64,000 nucleotides of DNA from a virus. This document shows, in pieces, positions 24,543-36,000 of the stretch. The notes beneath the pieces were generated by a model. The model saw only the letters and a list, made by a program, of their open reading frames with translations, ran no database searches and was not told the DNA's origin. Where the stretch lies: positions 1-64,000 of IMG/VR virus record IMGVR_UViG_3300021963_000086. One strand, written 5' to 3'. Made by a program: the position numbers and the translations under genes. The first letter of the stretch is position 1. Every line of letters starts with the position of its first letter.

Positions 24543-25392
24543 AGATCTCTTTGTTCTCTAAGGCAGACACAAAGATCTTAAACACATTAACGGCATCAGC
24601 AGTAGCTAGTACTTTGTCGCCGTTAACGTATGCTCGAGATTTTTGGAATTTAGCATCTAGTCCGTTTTTAACACAAACATCAGTAAACGATTTTCTAAAG
24701 GTCGGCGTATCTGATTTACCAGCATGCCAAATGTCAACAAAGTAGCCTTCGGTTTTGTAAGGTACAATACCAACGTTCATACCAGTATTGCCTACGTTAT
24801 TTTTGCTACAGTATCGACCTGTTACGTTAGTAAATAATCCGCTGTTGTCATTAAACAACTGTTGTAGATGATCTGCTTTGTTTTGGTCAATTTCATTTAC
24901 AGTAGCACTCTTACGTACAACTTTCTTATCGGCAAGTTGAGTAGGACGAATAAGAGGGACAAATTCGCAATGCAGATCTTTTGCCGTTTGGAAGATTAAA
25001 ACACTTACTAATGTAACACGCAATGGTGTATTCTCGTTGACCCATTTAACATAACCTTTGATATGTTCGTCGGCATCTTCGCATATAAGGACTCCGTCGT
25101 CACATTTTTTATCATACATGTAATAGGTAATTTTACTAGCATGAACGGCATCTAGCCACCCAGATGCATCTTGACTTTCAACGCATAATACTATTTCGTC
25201 ATCGCTGTCACGAATAACAAGGTCTACTCGTTTACTGTGGCTTGTGTGTTCTTCTGGGGTGACTTTATATCCGTCTTCGTAGGACAAATCAAGGGCATTA
25301 AGTAATCGAGTAGATGTTTCGGGATTGTTAGCGATAAACTTTGTAAATGCTACTTCGCCCCCAAAGCCATCTTTAATGTTAGTACGTTTCAT
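24535..25392 (-). CDS. Possible PD-(D/E)XK nuclease-like protein
   Basis: The 285-residue protein has a predicted beta-hairpin with RVDLVIRDSDDEIVLCVESQ, giving a D57...E72-x-Q74 arrangement close to the PD-(D/E)XK catalytic pattern, with Q in place of K. A HASK helix follows. No restriction methylase was seen nearby. It sits between two small genes and two HNH genes, which fits a nuclease-rich locus. Assignment is tentative. Confidence 0.4.
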   Translation of the reverse strand: MKRTNIKDGFGGEVAFTKFIANNPETSTRLLNALDLSYEDGYKVTPEEHTSHSKRVDLVIRDSDDEIVLCVESQDASGWLDAVHASKITYYMYDKKCDDGVLICEDADEHIKGYVKWVNENTPLRVTLVSVLIFQTAKDLHCEFVPLIRPTQLADKKVVRKSATVNEIDQNKADHLQQLFNDNSGLFTNVTGRYCSKNNVGNTGMNVGIVPYKTEGYFVDIWHAGKSDTPTFRKSFTDVCVKNGLDAKFQKSRAYVNGDKVLATADAVNVFKIFVSALENKEIYE

Positions 25393-25775
25393 GATTTACC
25401 TTTCATACGATTGAAGTCACCATTTAGCTGTCCTTTTAGTTTGTGACAAATAGGACATAGTTCTTCTAAATTAGACGGGTCATTGTTATTTCTGTCTCGA
25501 TCCTTATGATCGATTTCTGTCATCCCCTTGGCCCACTCTGGAATTTTAGAATAGTCAAGGGGGCATGGGAAATTTAGATGACCGTCGGTGTTACTACACT
25601 TACCGGTTTTAAAAGGAGTTACCCCTGCGGCATGGGGGTATTTTCCGTAGCTTGCGGCTTGACAATGCCCGCAATGAATGCGATAGCGTTTATTGCCTTG
25701 CTCGTCTTTACCGGAATATGTAACAGGTTTGTCACATCCGTAGTTGATACAAGTTGGACGAATTTCTGTTGTCAT
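25389..25775 (-). CDS. HNH endonuclease with zinc knuckles
   Basis: About 128 residues from MTTEIRPTCINYGCDKPVTY, with several Cys-x2-Cys and Cys-x-His pairs and an HNH-like EIDHKDRDRNNNDPSNLEELCPICH stretch near the C-terminus. It starts at ATG 25775 (GGAG 7 nt upstream); the frame extends further upstream without support. It overlaps the stop of the upstream gene. It probably cuts DNA; its partner is unknown. Confidence 0.75.
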   Translation of the reverse strand: MTTEIRPTCINYGCDKPVTYSGKDEQGNKRYRIHCGHCQAASYGKYPHAAGVTPFKTGKCSNTDGHLNFPCPLDYSKIPEWAKGMTEIDHKDRDRNNNDPSNLEELCPICHKLKGQLNGDFNRMKGKS

Positions 25776-25776
25776 A

Positions 25777-26163
25777 TTATCTCCGCATACTTGAAATTTC
25801 CACGGCTTGCTCATCGGTAAAGATGGGTACAGCATTTGACTTGTGCATTGTACCGATACCTTTTATAGCAGTACCGGTATAGACTTTGTCTGGTGACTTG
25901 AGACAAGGGCTCATGTCTGCAGGATCTCGACTAGGGATTTTTGGTCCTGTATCACGAATGTATGTTTTGGGTGTAGACAGTAAAGGAGCAGTTAGGGCTT
26001 GCTTGCGCTTCTTTTCTTCTTTAATTCCGTGGGCGTTTTTAATGCGTTCCCATGACTCTGCAAGCTCGCGAGATTTACGTGCTTCTTCAGCATTTTTGAA
26101 CTTTTTCTTACCTTTTTTCTTGCCCGTAGTACTGAGCCAAGGACCCTCTAAGTGCATAGACAT
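25777..26163 (-). CDS. Conserved phage protein (HLEGPWLSTTGKKKG / IGTMHKSNAVPIF type)
   Basis: The 128-residue protein has a basic N-terminus (HLEGPWLSTTGKKKGKKKF) and a C-terminal IGTMHKSNAVPIFTDEQAVEISSMRR. This text is widespread in tailed phages and prophages, with no known function. It is the first gene after the early promoter at 26200-26228 and has a GGAGG site. Confidence 0.75.
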   Translation of the reverse strand: MSMHLEGPWLSTTGKKKGKKKFKNAEEARKSRELAESWERIKNAHGIKEEKKRKQALTAPLLSTPKTYIRDTGPKIPSRDPADMSPCLKSPDKVYTGTAIKGIGTMHKSNAVPIFTDEQAVEISSMRR

Positions 26164-26190
26164 AGTGCAAAAACCTCCAAAATTAACACC

Positions 26191-26198
26191 AATAAATA
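26191..26198 (+). promoter_or_regulatory. Late-promoter-like AATAAATA
   Basis: AATAAATA (7 of 8 matches) lies 31 nt before the gene at 26230 and overlaps, in opposite orientation, the region of the early promoter at 26200-26228. Confidence 0.55.
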
Positions 26199-26199
26199 T

Positions 26200-26228
26200 A
26201 GTATAACATCAAATTTTTAATTTGTCAA
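26200..26228 (-). promoter_or_regulatory. Sigma70 promoter
   Basis: On the minus strand TTGACA (26228-26223), a 17-nt spacer and TATACT (26205-26200). It reads the 26163-24324 nuclease-rich block. Confidence 0.8.
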
Positions 26229-26229
26229 G

Positions 26230-26460
26230 ATGGAAAATCCTCAAGGATATCAATGTGATGCAACAGACTGCGGCATTATTATTAAAGCCGACGGTCGGGT
26301 TGAACTGGTTTATCCTGTAGATTCTACAGGGACATCGGTGCCACAGCACGTAATGGTTTTTAAGAAAATGGTAGAATTAGTAAACGAACATATTTTACAC
26401 GAAGATGAAATAACTGAGTTAACAGATTCTATTAGATCTTCCGATCGAACTTTGCATTAA
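26230..26460 (+). CDS. Small hypothetical protein before gp25
   Basis: The 76-residue protein (MENPQGYQCDATDCGIIIKA) has a Cys pair and an acidic helix at the end. No ribosome binding site is visible at its start. It is the first gene after the late-promoter-like site at 26191 and precedes gp25, as small conserved proteins do in related phages. Function unknown. Confidence 0.5.
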   Translation: MENPQGYQCDATDCGIIIKADGRVELVYPVDSTGTSVPQHVMVFKKMVELVNEHILHEDEITELTDSIRSSDRTLH

Positions 26461-26479
26461 AATATAAGATAATTTTACT

Positions 26480-26487
26480 GGTAAATA
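26480..26487 (+). promoter_or_regulatory. Possible late promoter GGTAAATA before gp25
   Basis: GGTAAATA matches 6 of 8 late consensus bases and ends 6 nt before the gp25 ATG. If active, the transcript would start at or within a base of the start codon. Confidence 0.35.
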
Positions 26488-26493
26488 TGGTAT

Positions 26494-26862
26494 ATGGCTA
26501 AGTTTAGATACAAAGGTTTTTCAACATTAACAGCAGGTAATAGACTGTATGATATTTCATTAGCAAAACAAGACCTGTTGAATCAAATTATGACTAAAAA
26601 AGGCGAGCGTGTAATGGCTCCTGAATTTGGTTGTATCGTATGGGACTATTTGTTTGATCCGTTAACGCCTGCCATACAAAAAGTTATTAGGGATGACATA
26701 ATTCGTATTGTTTCAGAAGATGTTAGATTTTCTACCATTAGTATTGACCTAACTGAACAAAACAGTGGATTTACGTTAACTATTAACCTACTATATATTC
26801 CTGAGGATTTGACTGATATGTTAGTTGTAGAATTTGATAAAACAAGAAGTGAGGCTAGATAA
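26494..26862 (+). CDS. 25: Baseplate wedge protein gp25
   Basis: The 122-residue protein has the GPW/gp25 fold signature: TKKGERVMAPEFGC near residues 34-47 and SEDVRFSTISI near 72-82. T4 gp25 (132 residues) is a conserved wedge component of contractile tails and related injection machines. It overlaps gp6 by one base. Confidence 0.9.
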   Translation: MAKFRYKGFSTLTAGNRLYDISLAKQDLLNQIMTKKGERVMAPEFGCIVWDYLFDPLTPAIQKVIRDDIIRIVSEDVRFSTISIDLTEQNSGFTLTINLLYIPEDLTDMLVVEFDKTRSEAR

Positions 26863-29800
26863 TGGCACAGGCTCAAAGACAAGATAACCTGTTTGCGGCA
26901 GAGGACTGGAAAGCAGTTTATCAAAGTTTCCGTAATGCTGATTTTAAGGCATACGACTTTGATACTCTACGTGACGCAATGATCTCCTATGTGAGATTAA
27001 ACTATCCTGAAGATTTCAACGACTGGATCCAGTCCAGTGAATTCGTTGCGCTCATTGACTTGGTTGCATTCCTAGGACAAAACTTAGCATTCCGTATTGA
27101 TCTAAATAGCCGCGAAAACTTTATTGATACAGCAGAACGTAAAGAAAGTATTTTACGTCTAGCACGTTTCCTAAGCTACAACCCTAAACGTAACTTGGCC
27201 GCATCTGGCTTATTAAAAATTAAATCAATCAAAACAACAGAAAATATATTAGACAGTCAAGGTAACAATCTAAGTAACAAGGTGATTCAATGGGGTGGTG
27301 CAAACGATCCTGAGAGTTTTGAAAAATTTGTTGCAGTAATCAATGCGGCATTACCTGTTAACCACTTATTTGGTAGTCCTGTTAAGTCAGGTAATGTTTC
27401 GGGAGTAACAACGCAACTGTATAATTTAAATTCCGTACCGGGCAACCAAGTTACTGTTTCATTCAGTGCAACCGTTGGCGGTGCTGAGGATAACTTTGAA
27501 ATCTGTAACAGCGACTTTGAAGATTTAGCTTACTATAAAGAAGCTAATCCAGATCCTTTTGCACCTTGGAATATTATCTATCGTAATGATGGTAGAGGTA
27601 ATACTAGCGTTAATACCGGTTTCTTTGTACTGTTCAAACAAGGTACATTAAACAAAAAAGATTTTTATATTACAGATTACGTTGAGAATCGTGTAGTAGA
27701 TATTGACACCTCAATGATCAACGAAAATGATGTACATGTTCAAAAAATTAACGACAATGGTACATTAGTAGAAACATGGACCAAAGTTCCTAATCTAGTT
27801 GGTAACAACATTATCTATAATAACATTGAACAAGGTCAACGTAAAGTTTATTCTGTAATAACTAGAGAAAACGACCAAATAAGTATCAAGTTTGGCGATG
27901 GATTATTCAGTGACGTTCCACGCGGCATTTTCCGCGTATGGTCTCGTTCAAGCAACGGCCAAACGTATATGATTCGCCCAGATGATATGAAAAATATCAC
28001 TTGGGATATTCAGTATTTTGACAAGGGTGGCCGTCAGCAGAGTATTACATTTACTGCCGACTTAGAAATCCCTGTCAACAATAGTACTCCTACAGAAAGT
28101 CTAACTAGTATCCGAGAAAATGCTCCTAATGTATATTACAGCCAAGATCGCATGGTTACTGCACAAGACTATACAGTATATCCTGTTACACAAAACAGCA
28201 ACGTCCTAAAGATTAAAGCAGTTAATAGAGTACACAGTGGATTTAGCAGGTATCAAAATATTGTTGATCCGACGGGCACTTATCAAAGTGTAGACATCTT
28301 TACTGATGATATGTATATCTATAAAGAGAACACATACAATACTACATTCAAAACTGTTAACCAAGGTTTCTTTGTTAGAGATTTAATAGTTCAAGCTATC
28401 GAAGGATTGTTAATTAACTCTGAAGTATTGAACTTGTACTACGACAATTACCCTGCTATAGATATTAGTACTAATGACGCAAGTATCCCTGGACAAAATC
28501 TAGAATACGTTGAATGGAAGCGACAAACAGTTGGCTACGGAGTTTCTACCGGTTACTGGTCACGCAACGGAAAGCCTATCAAAGTTGGCAAAGCAACCAC
28601 AGGCAAAGATAGACAACTACAACCTGGCGCAGTTGCTGAAGTAATTTATGCTCCGTACGACAATACAGCTAAAATCGAATGGGTTGGCATTAGTAGCGTA
28701 TATGGCAACGGCCTAGGCTTAGATACTTCTGAAGGTCAAAGCACTGGTCTAAAAGCAGACGGTACAGGTGTTATTGCCCTTAATAAAACTATTACCAGTG
28801 GCGCCCGCATAAGACGATTAATTCCAACATTTAAACAACAGTTTGGACCTGCAGAATATGATGCAATTAAAAATAACTTAGACCAACGAAACACTTTTGC
28901 TATTCGTTATGACTATAACACTCAAACATATAAAGTTGTAAACGTTAATGACATTGGAGTTAATCAGTTTTTTGGATTAGCCAATGCTGGTAATGCAGAA
29001 GGATTATTCAAAGATAATAGTTGGATGATTAAGGTTGCATATCAAGACGGACAATACGTGTTGACCAGTAAGGTAGTGCGATACATTATAGGTAGCGAAG
29101 CAAAAATACGTTTCTTTAACGAAAACTTTAGAAAAACGTTTGATGCAAAAATGAAAAAGATAGAAAAAGATACTATTAGTATTCTTAGCATTAATCCACC
29201 GCCTGGTTTGCAAGTACCGTTCTATTCAAAAGACTTTAAGTTTAAAACCGATAGATATTACAAATACAGCGACGGCTGGACAGATAACACTAAGATTGTT
29301 GTTGGCATTGCTGACGATAACAGTGATTATATGCCGGACGATCCTTACGCATTCAAGAAGCTAGTAGAAACCGGAACCATTTATCTATCACCAGTTACAG
29401 TTAACGGCATTACTTATGCAACACCAAATAATACTAATACAGGAACTCAGTACAGTGGCCGTAAGGGACTAAAAGCTCATTGGCACCACGTTGCAGAAAC
29501 AGATCAGCGTATTGATCCTGCACAAGTAAACATTATTGATATTTTTGTGTTGACACAAAATTATGAAACAGATTTCCGTAGATGGGTTAAGAACGGTGCA
29601 ATAGAAGCAACAAGACCACAACCACCTACTCCGGCAACACTATATGCAGACTTTGCGGACTTAGAGCGAGTTAAAACTTCTAGTGATACAATCGTATTCC
29701 GTCCAGCAAAGTACAAGTTACTGTTTGGTCAAGGTGCAGATGCAAGTCTACAAGCTAAGTTTAAAGTAATTAAGATGCCTGGTACTAGCAGAACAGACAA

Positions 29801-30089
29801 TGAGATTCGTTCTAAGGTACTAGCCGCTGTTGAAAGCTTCTTTGATATTAAGAATTGGACATTTGGCGAGACATTTTATTTTACAGAATTAGCCGCATAT
29901 ATACATACACAGTTAGCTGGTGCAATTAGTTCTGTGGTATTAGTACCACAAGGTAGTTATTCTAGTTTTGGCGACTTATTTCAAGTAGGAGCCGCAGTTG
30001 ATGAACTGTTTGCCAGTTGTGCAACAGTAGATGATATTCAAATTATCAGTCAAATTAGCGACATTGCAATTAAGCAAATAAAGGCATAA
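26862..30089 (+). CDS. 6: Baseplate wedge protein gp6
   Basis: The 1075-residue protein has the gp6 type start (DDWKAVYQSF...SYVRLNYPEDFNDWIQSSEF, near residues 17-65) and a C-terminal half that ends with VDDIQIISQISDIAIKQIKA. T4 gp6 (660 residues) forms the inner baseplate iris dimers; the marine versions are longer. It directly follows gp25, which is the usual order. It is too long to be gp7 by order alone. Confidence 0.85.
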   Translation: MAQAQRQDNLFAAEDWKAVYQSFRNADFKAYDFDTLRDAMISYVRLNYPEDFNDWIQSSEFVALIDLVAFLGQNLAFRIDLNSRENFIDTAERKESILRLARFLSYNPKRNLAASGLLKIKSIKTTENILDSQGNNLSNKVIQWGGANDPESFEKFVAVINAALPVNHLFGSPVKSGNVSGVTTQLYNLNSVPGNQVTVSFSATVGGAEDNFEICNSDFEDLAYYKEANPDPFAPWNIIYRNDGRGNTSVNTGFFVLFKQGTLNKKDFYITDYVENRVVDIDTSMINENDVHVQKINDNGTLVETWTKVPNLVGNNIIYNNIEQGQRKVYSVITRENDQISIKFGDGLFSDVPRGIFRVWSRSSNGQTYMIRPDDMKNITWDIQYFDKGGRQQSITFTADLEIPVNNSTPTESLTSIRENAPNVYYSQDRMVTAQDYTVYPVTQNSNVLKIKAVNRVHSGFSRYQNIVDPTGTYQSVDIFTDDMYIYKENTYNTTFKTVNQGFFVRDLIVQAIEGLLINSEVLNLYYDNYPAIDISTNDASIPGQNLEYVEWKRQTVGYGVSTGYWSRNGKPIKVGKATTGKDRQLQPGAVAEVIYAPYDNTAKIEWVGISSVYGNGLGLDTSEGQSTGLKADGTGVIALNKTITSGARIRRLIPTFKQQFGPAEYDAIKNNLDQRNTFAIRYDYNTQTYKVVNVNDIGVNQFFGLANAGNAEGLFKDNSWMIKVAYQDGQYVLTSKVVRYIIGSEAKIRFFNENFRKTFDAKMKKIEKDTISILSINPPPGLQVPFYSKDFKFKTDRYYKYSDGWTDNTKIVVGIADDNSDYMPDDPYAFKKLVETGTIYLSPVTVNGITYATPNNTNTGTQYSGRKGLKAHWHHVAETDQRIDPAQVNIIDIFVLTQNYETDFRRWVKNGAIEATRPQPPTPATLYADFADLERVKTSSDTIVFRPAKYKLLFGQGADASLQAKFKVIKMPGTSRTDNEIRSKVLAAVESFFDIKNWTFGETFYFTELAAYIHTQLAGAISSVVLVPQGSYSSFGDLFQVGAAVDELFASCATVDDIQIISQISDIAIKQIKA

Positions 30090-30094
30090 GATAG

Positions 30095-33000
30095 ATGGAC
30101 AACAATCGTTTTTCAGCTACTCCAGTAGTACCCGTTAATAATACAGTACCTGGGGAAGGCTCAGGTAAAGTTGTAGATACAGTATCTAGTAATTTCTTGC
30201 CTCAATACTATAAAACAGACGGAAATGTAAAATTTTTAAGAAACACTTTAGATCAGTTAATTAGTAAAGGTGCTCAAGAACAAGTTAACTTATATGTTGG
30301 TAAAAAAAGCGGAACAGTTTATAAACCGGCCACTGATTTTTATTTAAAAGAATCAAGACAAGACCGTTCTGACTATCAATTAGAAGTAGGTATAGTAACA
30401 AAGGATGCCGATGATAACATCACATCTACATTAACCTATGACGATATCATTCAAGAGCTTAAAGTAAACTGGCCGCTAACTAAACCTGATCAATTTGATA
30501 GCGAATATTACAGCTATACTCCTCCTGTAGACTATGATAAATTTGTTAACTTTACTAGCTACAATTGGATGAAATTAGGCCTTCCTGGCATTATGATCGA
30601 AGGCGACATTAATATTGAAACAGACATCATTGGCAAAATTAACTATACTACGCCGGTGCAACGCAACGGAAAAACTATAACGTTCCAGAACGGGATGAAA
30701 GTCTATTTTATTAACAATGGAGCAGATCCCCAAGGTTTAGTTATTCCAAATTGGTACGTAAGCGAAAAGAATCCTGTAATTACTAATGAAGACGGAAATC
30801 CGTTGCTGACCCAAGACGGTGCAGAACTAATGAGCACCAACGAAGATGCCGAGCCTACGTATTTTATTGTAGAGGGTGTTGGCGAATCTATTATGCTTAT
30901 ACCTGCAGAGTACATGGATGCACGTATCCCAGGTAGTTTAATGGCTCCAGTTCCATGGGATTCTGTACCATGGGATCGCAAGAAATTTGATACTTCAGAG
31001 CCCGCGCCAGCAGAAAAAGAATATGTAGTAATACAAAGAGGTTCGGTCGACAAAAACGCATGGAGCCGAATTAATAATTGGTATCATATTGATACAATTA
31101 AAGATGTATACAATTATTTAGGTCTTAACCACGCAGACTATGTTACCTTAGCTGATAGAGGTAATAGACCTATTATTGAATTTAAGAAAGATACTCAACT
31201 ATACAATGCAGGATCTTTCATGTCTGACATTCAAGCAGACTTTGTTTGGTACGGCGGAAAGATCAGCGACTTTAGTTTAAAAACATCTGTTACAGTTGAC
31301 GGCGTAGATGTATTCCCCGGCGCAAAAGTGTTATTCATTAATAGTCCTGAGCCGCAGTTAAACAATAAATTAATTCGTTTGTATAAGATTACTGAAGGTA
31401 CAGGTTTTTATTGGGAAGAAATCACAGAATCATGGCCTGCTCCAGAAGTAGGTCAAAAGTTGTTTATACAAAATGGTACAGAGTACAAGTATCTAGAATT
31501 AACATGGAATGGTACTGACTGGTATGTTGGTCAAAATAAAATGACCAGAAATCAGCCACCGTTGTTTGTTATGTACGATGCAGAGGGTGTAAGATTAGAC
31601 GACGAAATAAAATATCCAGACAACGATTTTAGAGGATCCTCGTTATTCCAATACACAGAAGGTAACTTCTACGACAAGGAACTTGGTCTAAATGTAATGT
31701 TAGAAAGCTCTAACTATGATATAGTATCAAACACTAGTCCTTTCTCTAAAACCTTTACTAACTTAACCTTTACAAATACTGCTTCTAATAGTAACTATTA
31801 CAAAGGCAGTAAAGGTACTCGCGATGCTATACCGGGTAATTATTACTGGAAAACGGTAGATGGATTTACTAATACTTCTAAGTACGAAAACGGTTGGGTA
31901 CGTAATGCCGAACCTCCTAAAACATATCAACGTGTCGGCAAAATTGTAGAAGATGTAACTTCTCAAAATAGTATTATTGTGCCGGCAGACTCTGGCGCAT
32001 GGTATGTATTTGCGGCAACACTAAAAGAGGGAAAAATTAGATTCTATTCGTTAAGTAAAAACAATGAATGGGAGTTGTTTGATTGGTCCACAAATACACT
32101 TACTCTTGCCGCAGGACAAGAATTCGTAATATACAATTATACAGGACAAGAATTCTTCAATGTAAAACTAAATGGATTGCTTCCACCTGGAGTTGCTAAC
32201 GAAGGTAGTGTAGTATACGGTACACCGCAAGATGTAGGAATGTGGCAATACAGTACTGCCGGAATTTCTGGTTATATCAATATCATTGATCCTAAAACTG
32301 ATACTAGAACATTTAAAGTTAGAGTCAATGGTAAGGACACTACTGATTACACAACTGAATTAGTTAACAACTATACAGGATTACAAATTAATGTCACTGC
32401 TGATTTAGCAGTTAATGATTTAATTGAAGTATTGTTTGAATCAGCTACACCTGCAGGTTCATATGCTATTCATAGCACCCTTGAGGCTAATCCTAATAAT
32501 GAAAAAGTAGAACAGTTTACTTACAGTGATATACTAAGTCACTTTAAGAGTAAAATTACAAATCAGTCAAACTTTGAAGGAAGCGGCTACGGCTCAAATA
32601 ACTATCACAAGTTATTTAGAGATACTGGTACTGGTTGGGTAGTTCAACAACAAGTACACCCAATGGTTAAGCTAGGTGTATTATTACGCAACAATGCAAC
32701 ATTACCTAATAACGTGTTACAATATGGCGCCGAACAAAATAAACTATTCCGTCAAAAGTTTATTAACAAACTAACTAGCCTAGAGTCAACATTAGACGTT
32801 ACTAGTAAAACTGCTAGAGAATTAGTGTACGAAAGTTTAATTGCTATTAATGTAGGTAAAAATAGAGATTTTCCTTTTGCATTTAGCGATATGATCTACT
32901 ATGTAGATTCTGATGCAAAGGTTATCAAGACATATACCGCAGAATCAGTATTAACATTTAGTTTAGGAACAACCATTGACATTACTGATCCTTATAGAGA

Positions 33001-36000
33001 TCATGTATATGTATATGCCAACGATGTTCAATTATTAATCGATAGAGATTACACATTAACCAACACTAGCGTTTCGATATTAACCAGTGTGCCTGTGGGA
33101 ACATCAATTAAAATTATTGTTGCAAGTAATCTAGGAAATTGTTATGTTCCTGTTTCTACTGCTAAGTTGGGATTAACAGGAGTGTATACTCCTGAGTTAT
33201 ATTACGATGTTACCAATGATACAAACTTTATTATATGCCATGACGGTAGTATGATTGTTGCATTTGGTGATTATAGAGACGATGTCATTTTAGAATTAGA
33301 AAAGAGTATCTATAACAATATATTCAGTAATTTTAGACATGAAAGAAATAAATGGCTAAAATATGAACCAGGGGCAATGAGAGTTACTAGATATAACAAG
33401 CAACAACGCTATAGTTATGTCGGCGACCGTTATAGATTATGGCGTTTACAAAATGGCGTAAACGATAATAGTAATGCACAATTTTATAGAGAAGAAAATC
33501 CCTTTACCTGGAACTATCGTGCAGTAAGCGAGCACGGAAGTTGGAGAGACATGTATCGTTACATGTTTGATACTGATCGCCCTCATACACATCCATGGGA
33601 AATGCTTGGCTTTACTAATAAACCTACATGGTGGGACACTTACTATGATTGGATCGATGGCGGCAAACGTGCGGCCTTATTAAATGCGTTAGCTATCGGT
33701 AACATTGCAGAGCCTCCTAGTATAAATGTTGATCTGCTTGTTCGTAGAGATATTACAAATATACCCGTAGACGAAAATGGAGAATTATTAGATCCAGTAA
33801 CCGCAGGCATTTGTGAAGCTCCTAGTGCAGAGCAAGCTCAATATGATTGGGAATTTGGTGATATGGGCAATCAGGAAATGACCTGGATTCGTAGCCCAGA
33901 ATACGCATGGGCACAAAGTCAGTGGCATTATTCTGTACAGCCTAACGTCTGGGTAGAAGAATGCTGGGAGCCAGAGTCATCGGGCATTGACAGTTTTAAC
34001 AGTCAACGCATTAATATTACCTTAAACCGTCGTACACGTAAAGAAGATTTATATTTCCATAGAGAATACAATGACGGTACATTCCATGTACGTTATGGTT
34101 TCCAACATATTTTAGTTGAAAATCTATTGCAAGATAATATTGATTTGACTACTAATTTATATGATAAGATTAGATATGCAACTCCTCAAGTAATGTTAAA
34201 ACTAGGAGGGTTTGCAAACAAAACAAATCTAAGTTTCTTAGCCGATACATTAAAAGTACAACAAGGTAATAACTTTATTCCTGAAGAAGATTATCACCTA
34301 AATTTACATAAAGGTTCTTCATATAGAGAATTCTTTTATAGTGGCGTTAAGGTTATATGGAACGGTGCAGGGTACGAAGTACAGGGATACAACTTAATTA
34401 ATCCATTCTTCATTGTACAACAACCTAAGTCTACTACCAGATACAAAGAAATACTATATAACGGTATCAAAGTCAAGGAGGCAATAGATTGGGAAGCAAC
34501 TCCTGCTATTGTCGAATATGGTACTGTTTTTGTAAGTAGACAAGCAGTATGGAATTTCTTGATAGGATATGGCAATTGGTTAGCTGATCAAGGAATGGTA
34601 TTCGAAGATTTAGATCCTGCACTTAACACCATTAGAGATTTCAACTTGGCCGCAAGACAGTTTTTATTCTGGAGCGAAAGTAAGTGGGATGCAGGTTATA
34701 GTATTATACTAAGCCCATGTGCTAATAAGATTATTGTTAAAAATGAAATAGGCTGGGCCGAAGATCTAAACAGCACCATCAGAGGTTATTCAAACATCCT
34801 TGACAAAGATCAAGCAGTAATTCCTACATCTGCTATTAGATTTGAACGTACAGAAGATGGTAAGAATATTATTTCTACTAGAGAAAACTATACAGGAATA
34901 TATGGCTTACGTTTGCGTTTTAGTGAATTAGAACATGTTGTTGTTTTTGACAATCAAACTATATTCAACGATGTGATCTTTGATCCTTTATATAGATTAA
35001 AACAATATCGCTTTAAGTTGATTGGAAGTCGTACCAGGGGCTGGACAGGAAGTCCTAAGGTTCCTGGTTATATGGTTTATGGCAACAGTCTAATCAGTAA
35101 CTTTGATAGAACTATCAGCGACATCAGCGATAGATATTTTAGTGTTGAAGGCTATACAGAAAACCAAAGTATAATTAATACAGCAAGACATAACATTGGC
35201 GTTCGTAATTTTGAATACTTAAACAACATTGTTCTTGACAAGACGGTTGCGTTTGAATTCCAACGAGGAATGTTGCACCAAAAGGGTACTCCTAGTGCTT
35301 ATGACAAACTGTTAAGAAGCAAAACTATTGATTCAAGTACATTAAGTAATACTAACTTAACTGTTAGTGAAGAATGGTTATTTAAGTTAGGCGACTTTGG
35401 TGGAACAGAAAACTGGCAAAGCTACGAACTTAAATTACGTCAGCGCGACATATTAGATTCTAATAAGCAATTATTTAGACTAATTCCGTTGTACGATCCT
35501 GTTACAAAACTAACCAATAAAGATCTAGATACTGATAGAGTAATTGACATTGTACCTAGCGATACTCGTTGGGTCACCAAACCAGGGGTCAATAATCTAG
35601 CCTTTAGTACCAGACCAAAGAGTCAACTAACAGATACAATCACTGAAGTCATGTATGATGATTTGCCTACTGTAGGATTTGTAAGATTAGATCAAGTTGA
35701 TTATACAGTATCAACTGCATATGATTTATATACAGTTGATGTGTCGGCATTAACCGGTATTGCATACTGGGAACAAAATATAAACTACAAAGTAGGCGAT
35801 ACTATTCGTTATAATGGTTATGTGTATGTTGCAAGTCAAGATCATAATAGTAGTACATCTTTTGTCTTATCTAATTGGACTATTAGTGTAGAACCTACTT
35901 TACCTTCTATATTGATTGGTAACTATACTAATGGATCTTGGCAAGTATTACGTGCTCAGGATCGTCGGTTATCTATTATAGGAATAGAAACATACACTGG

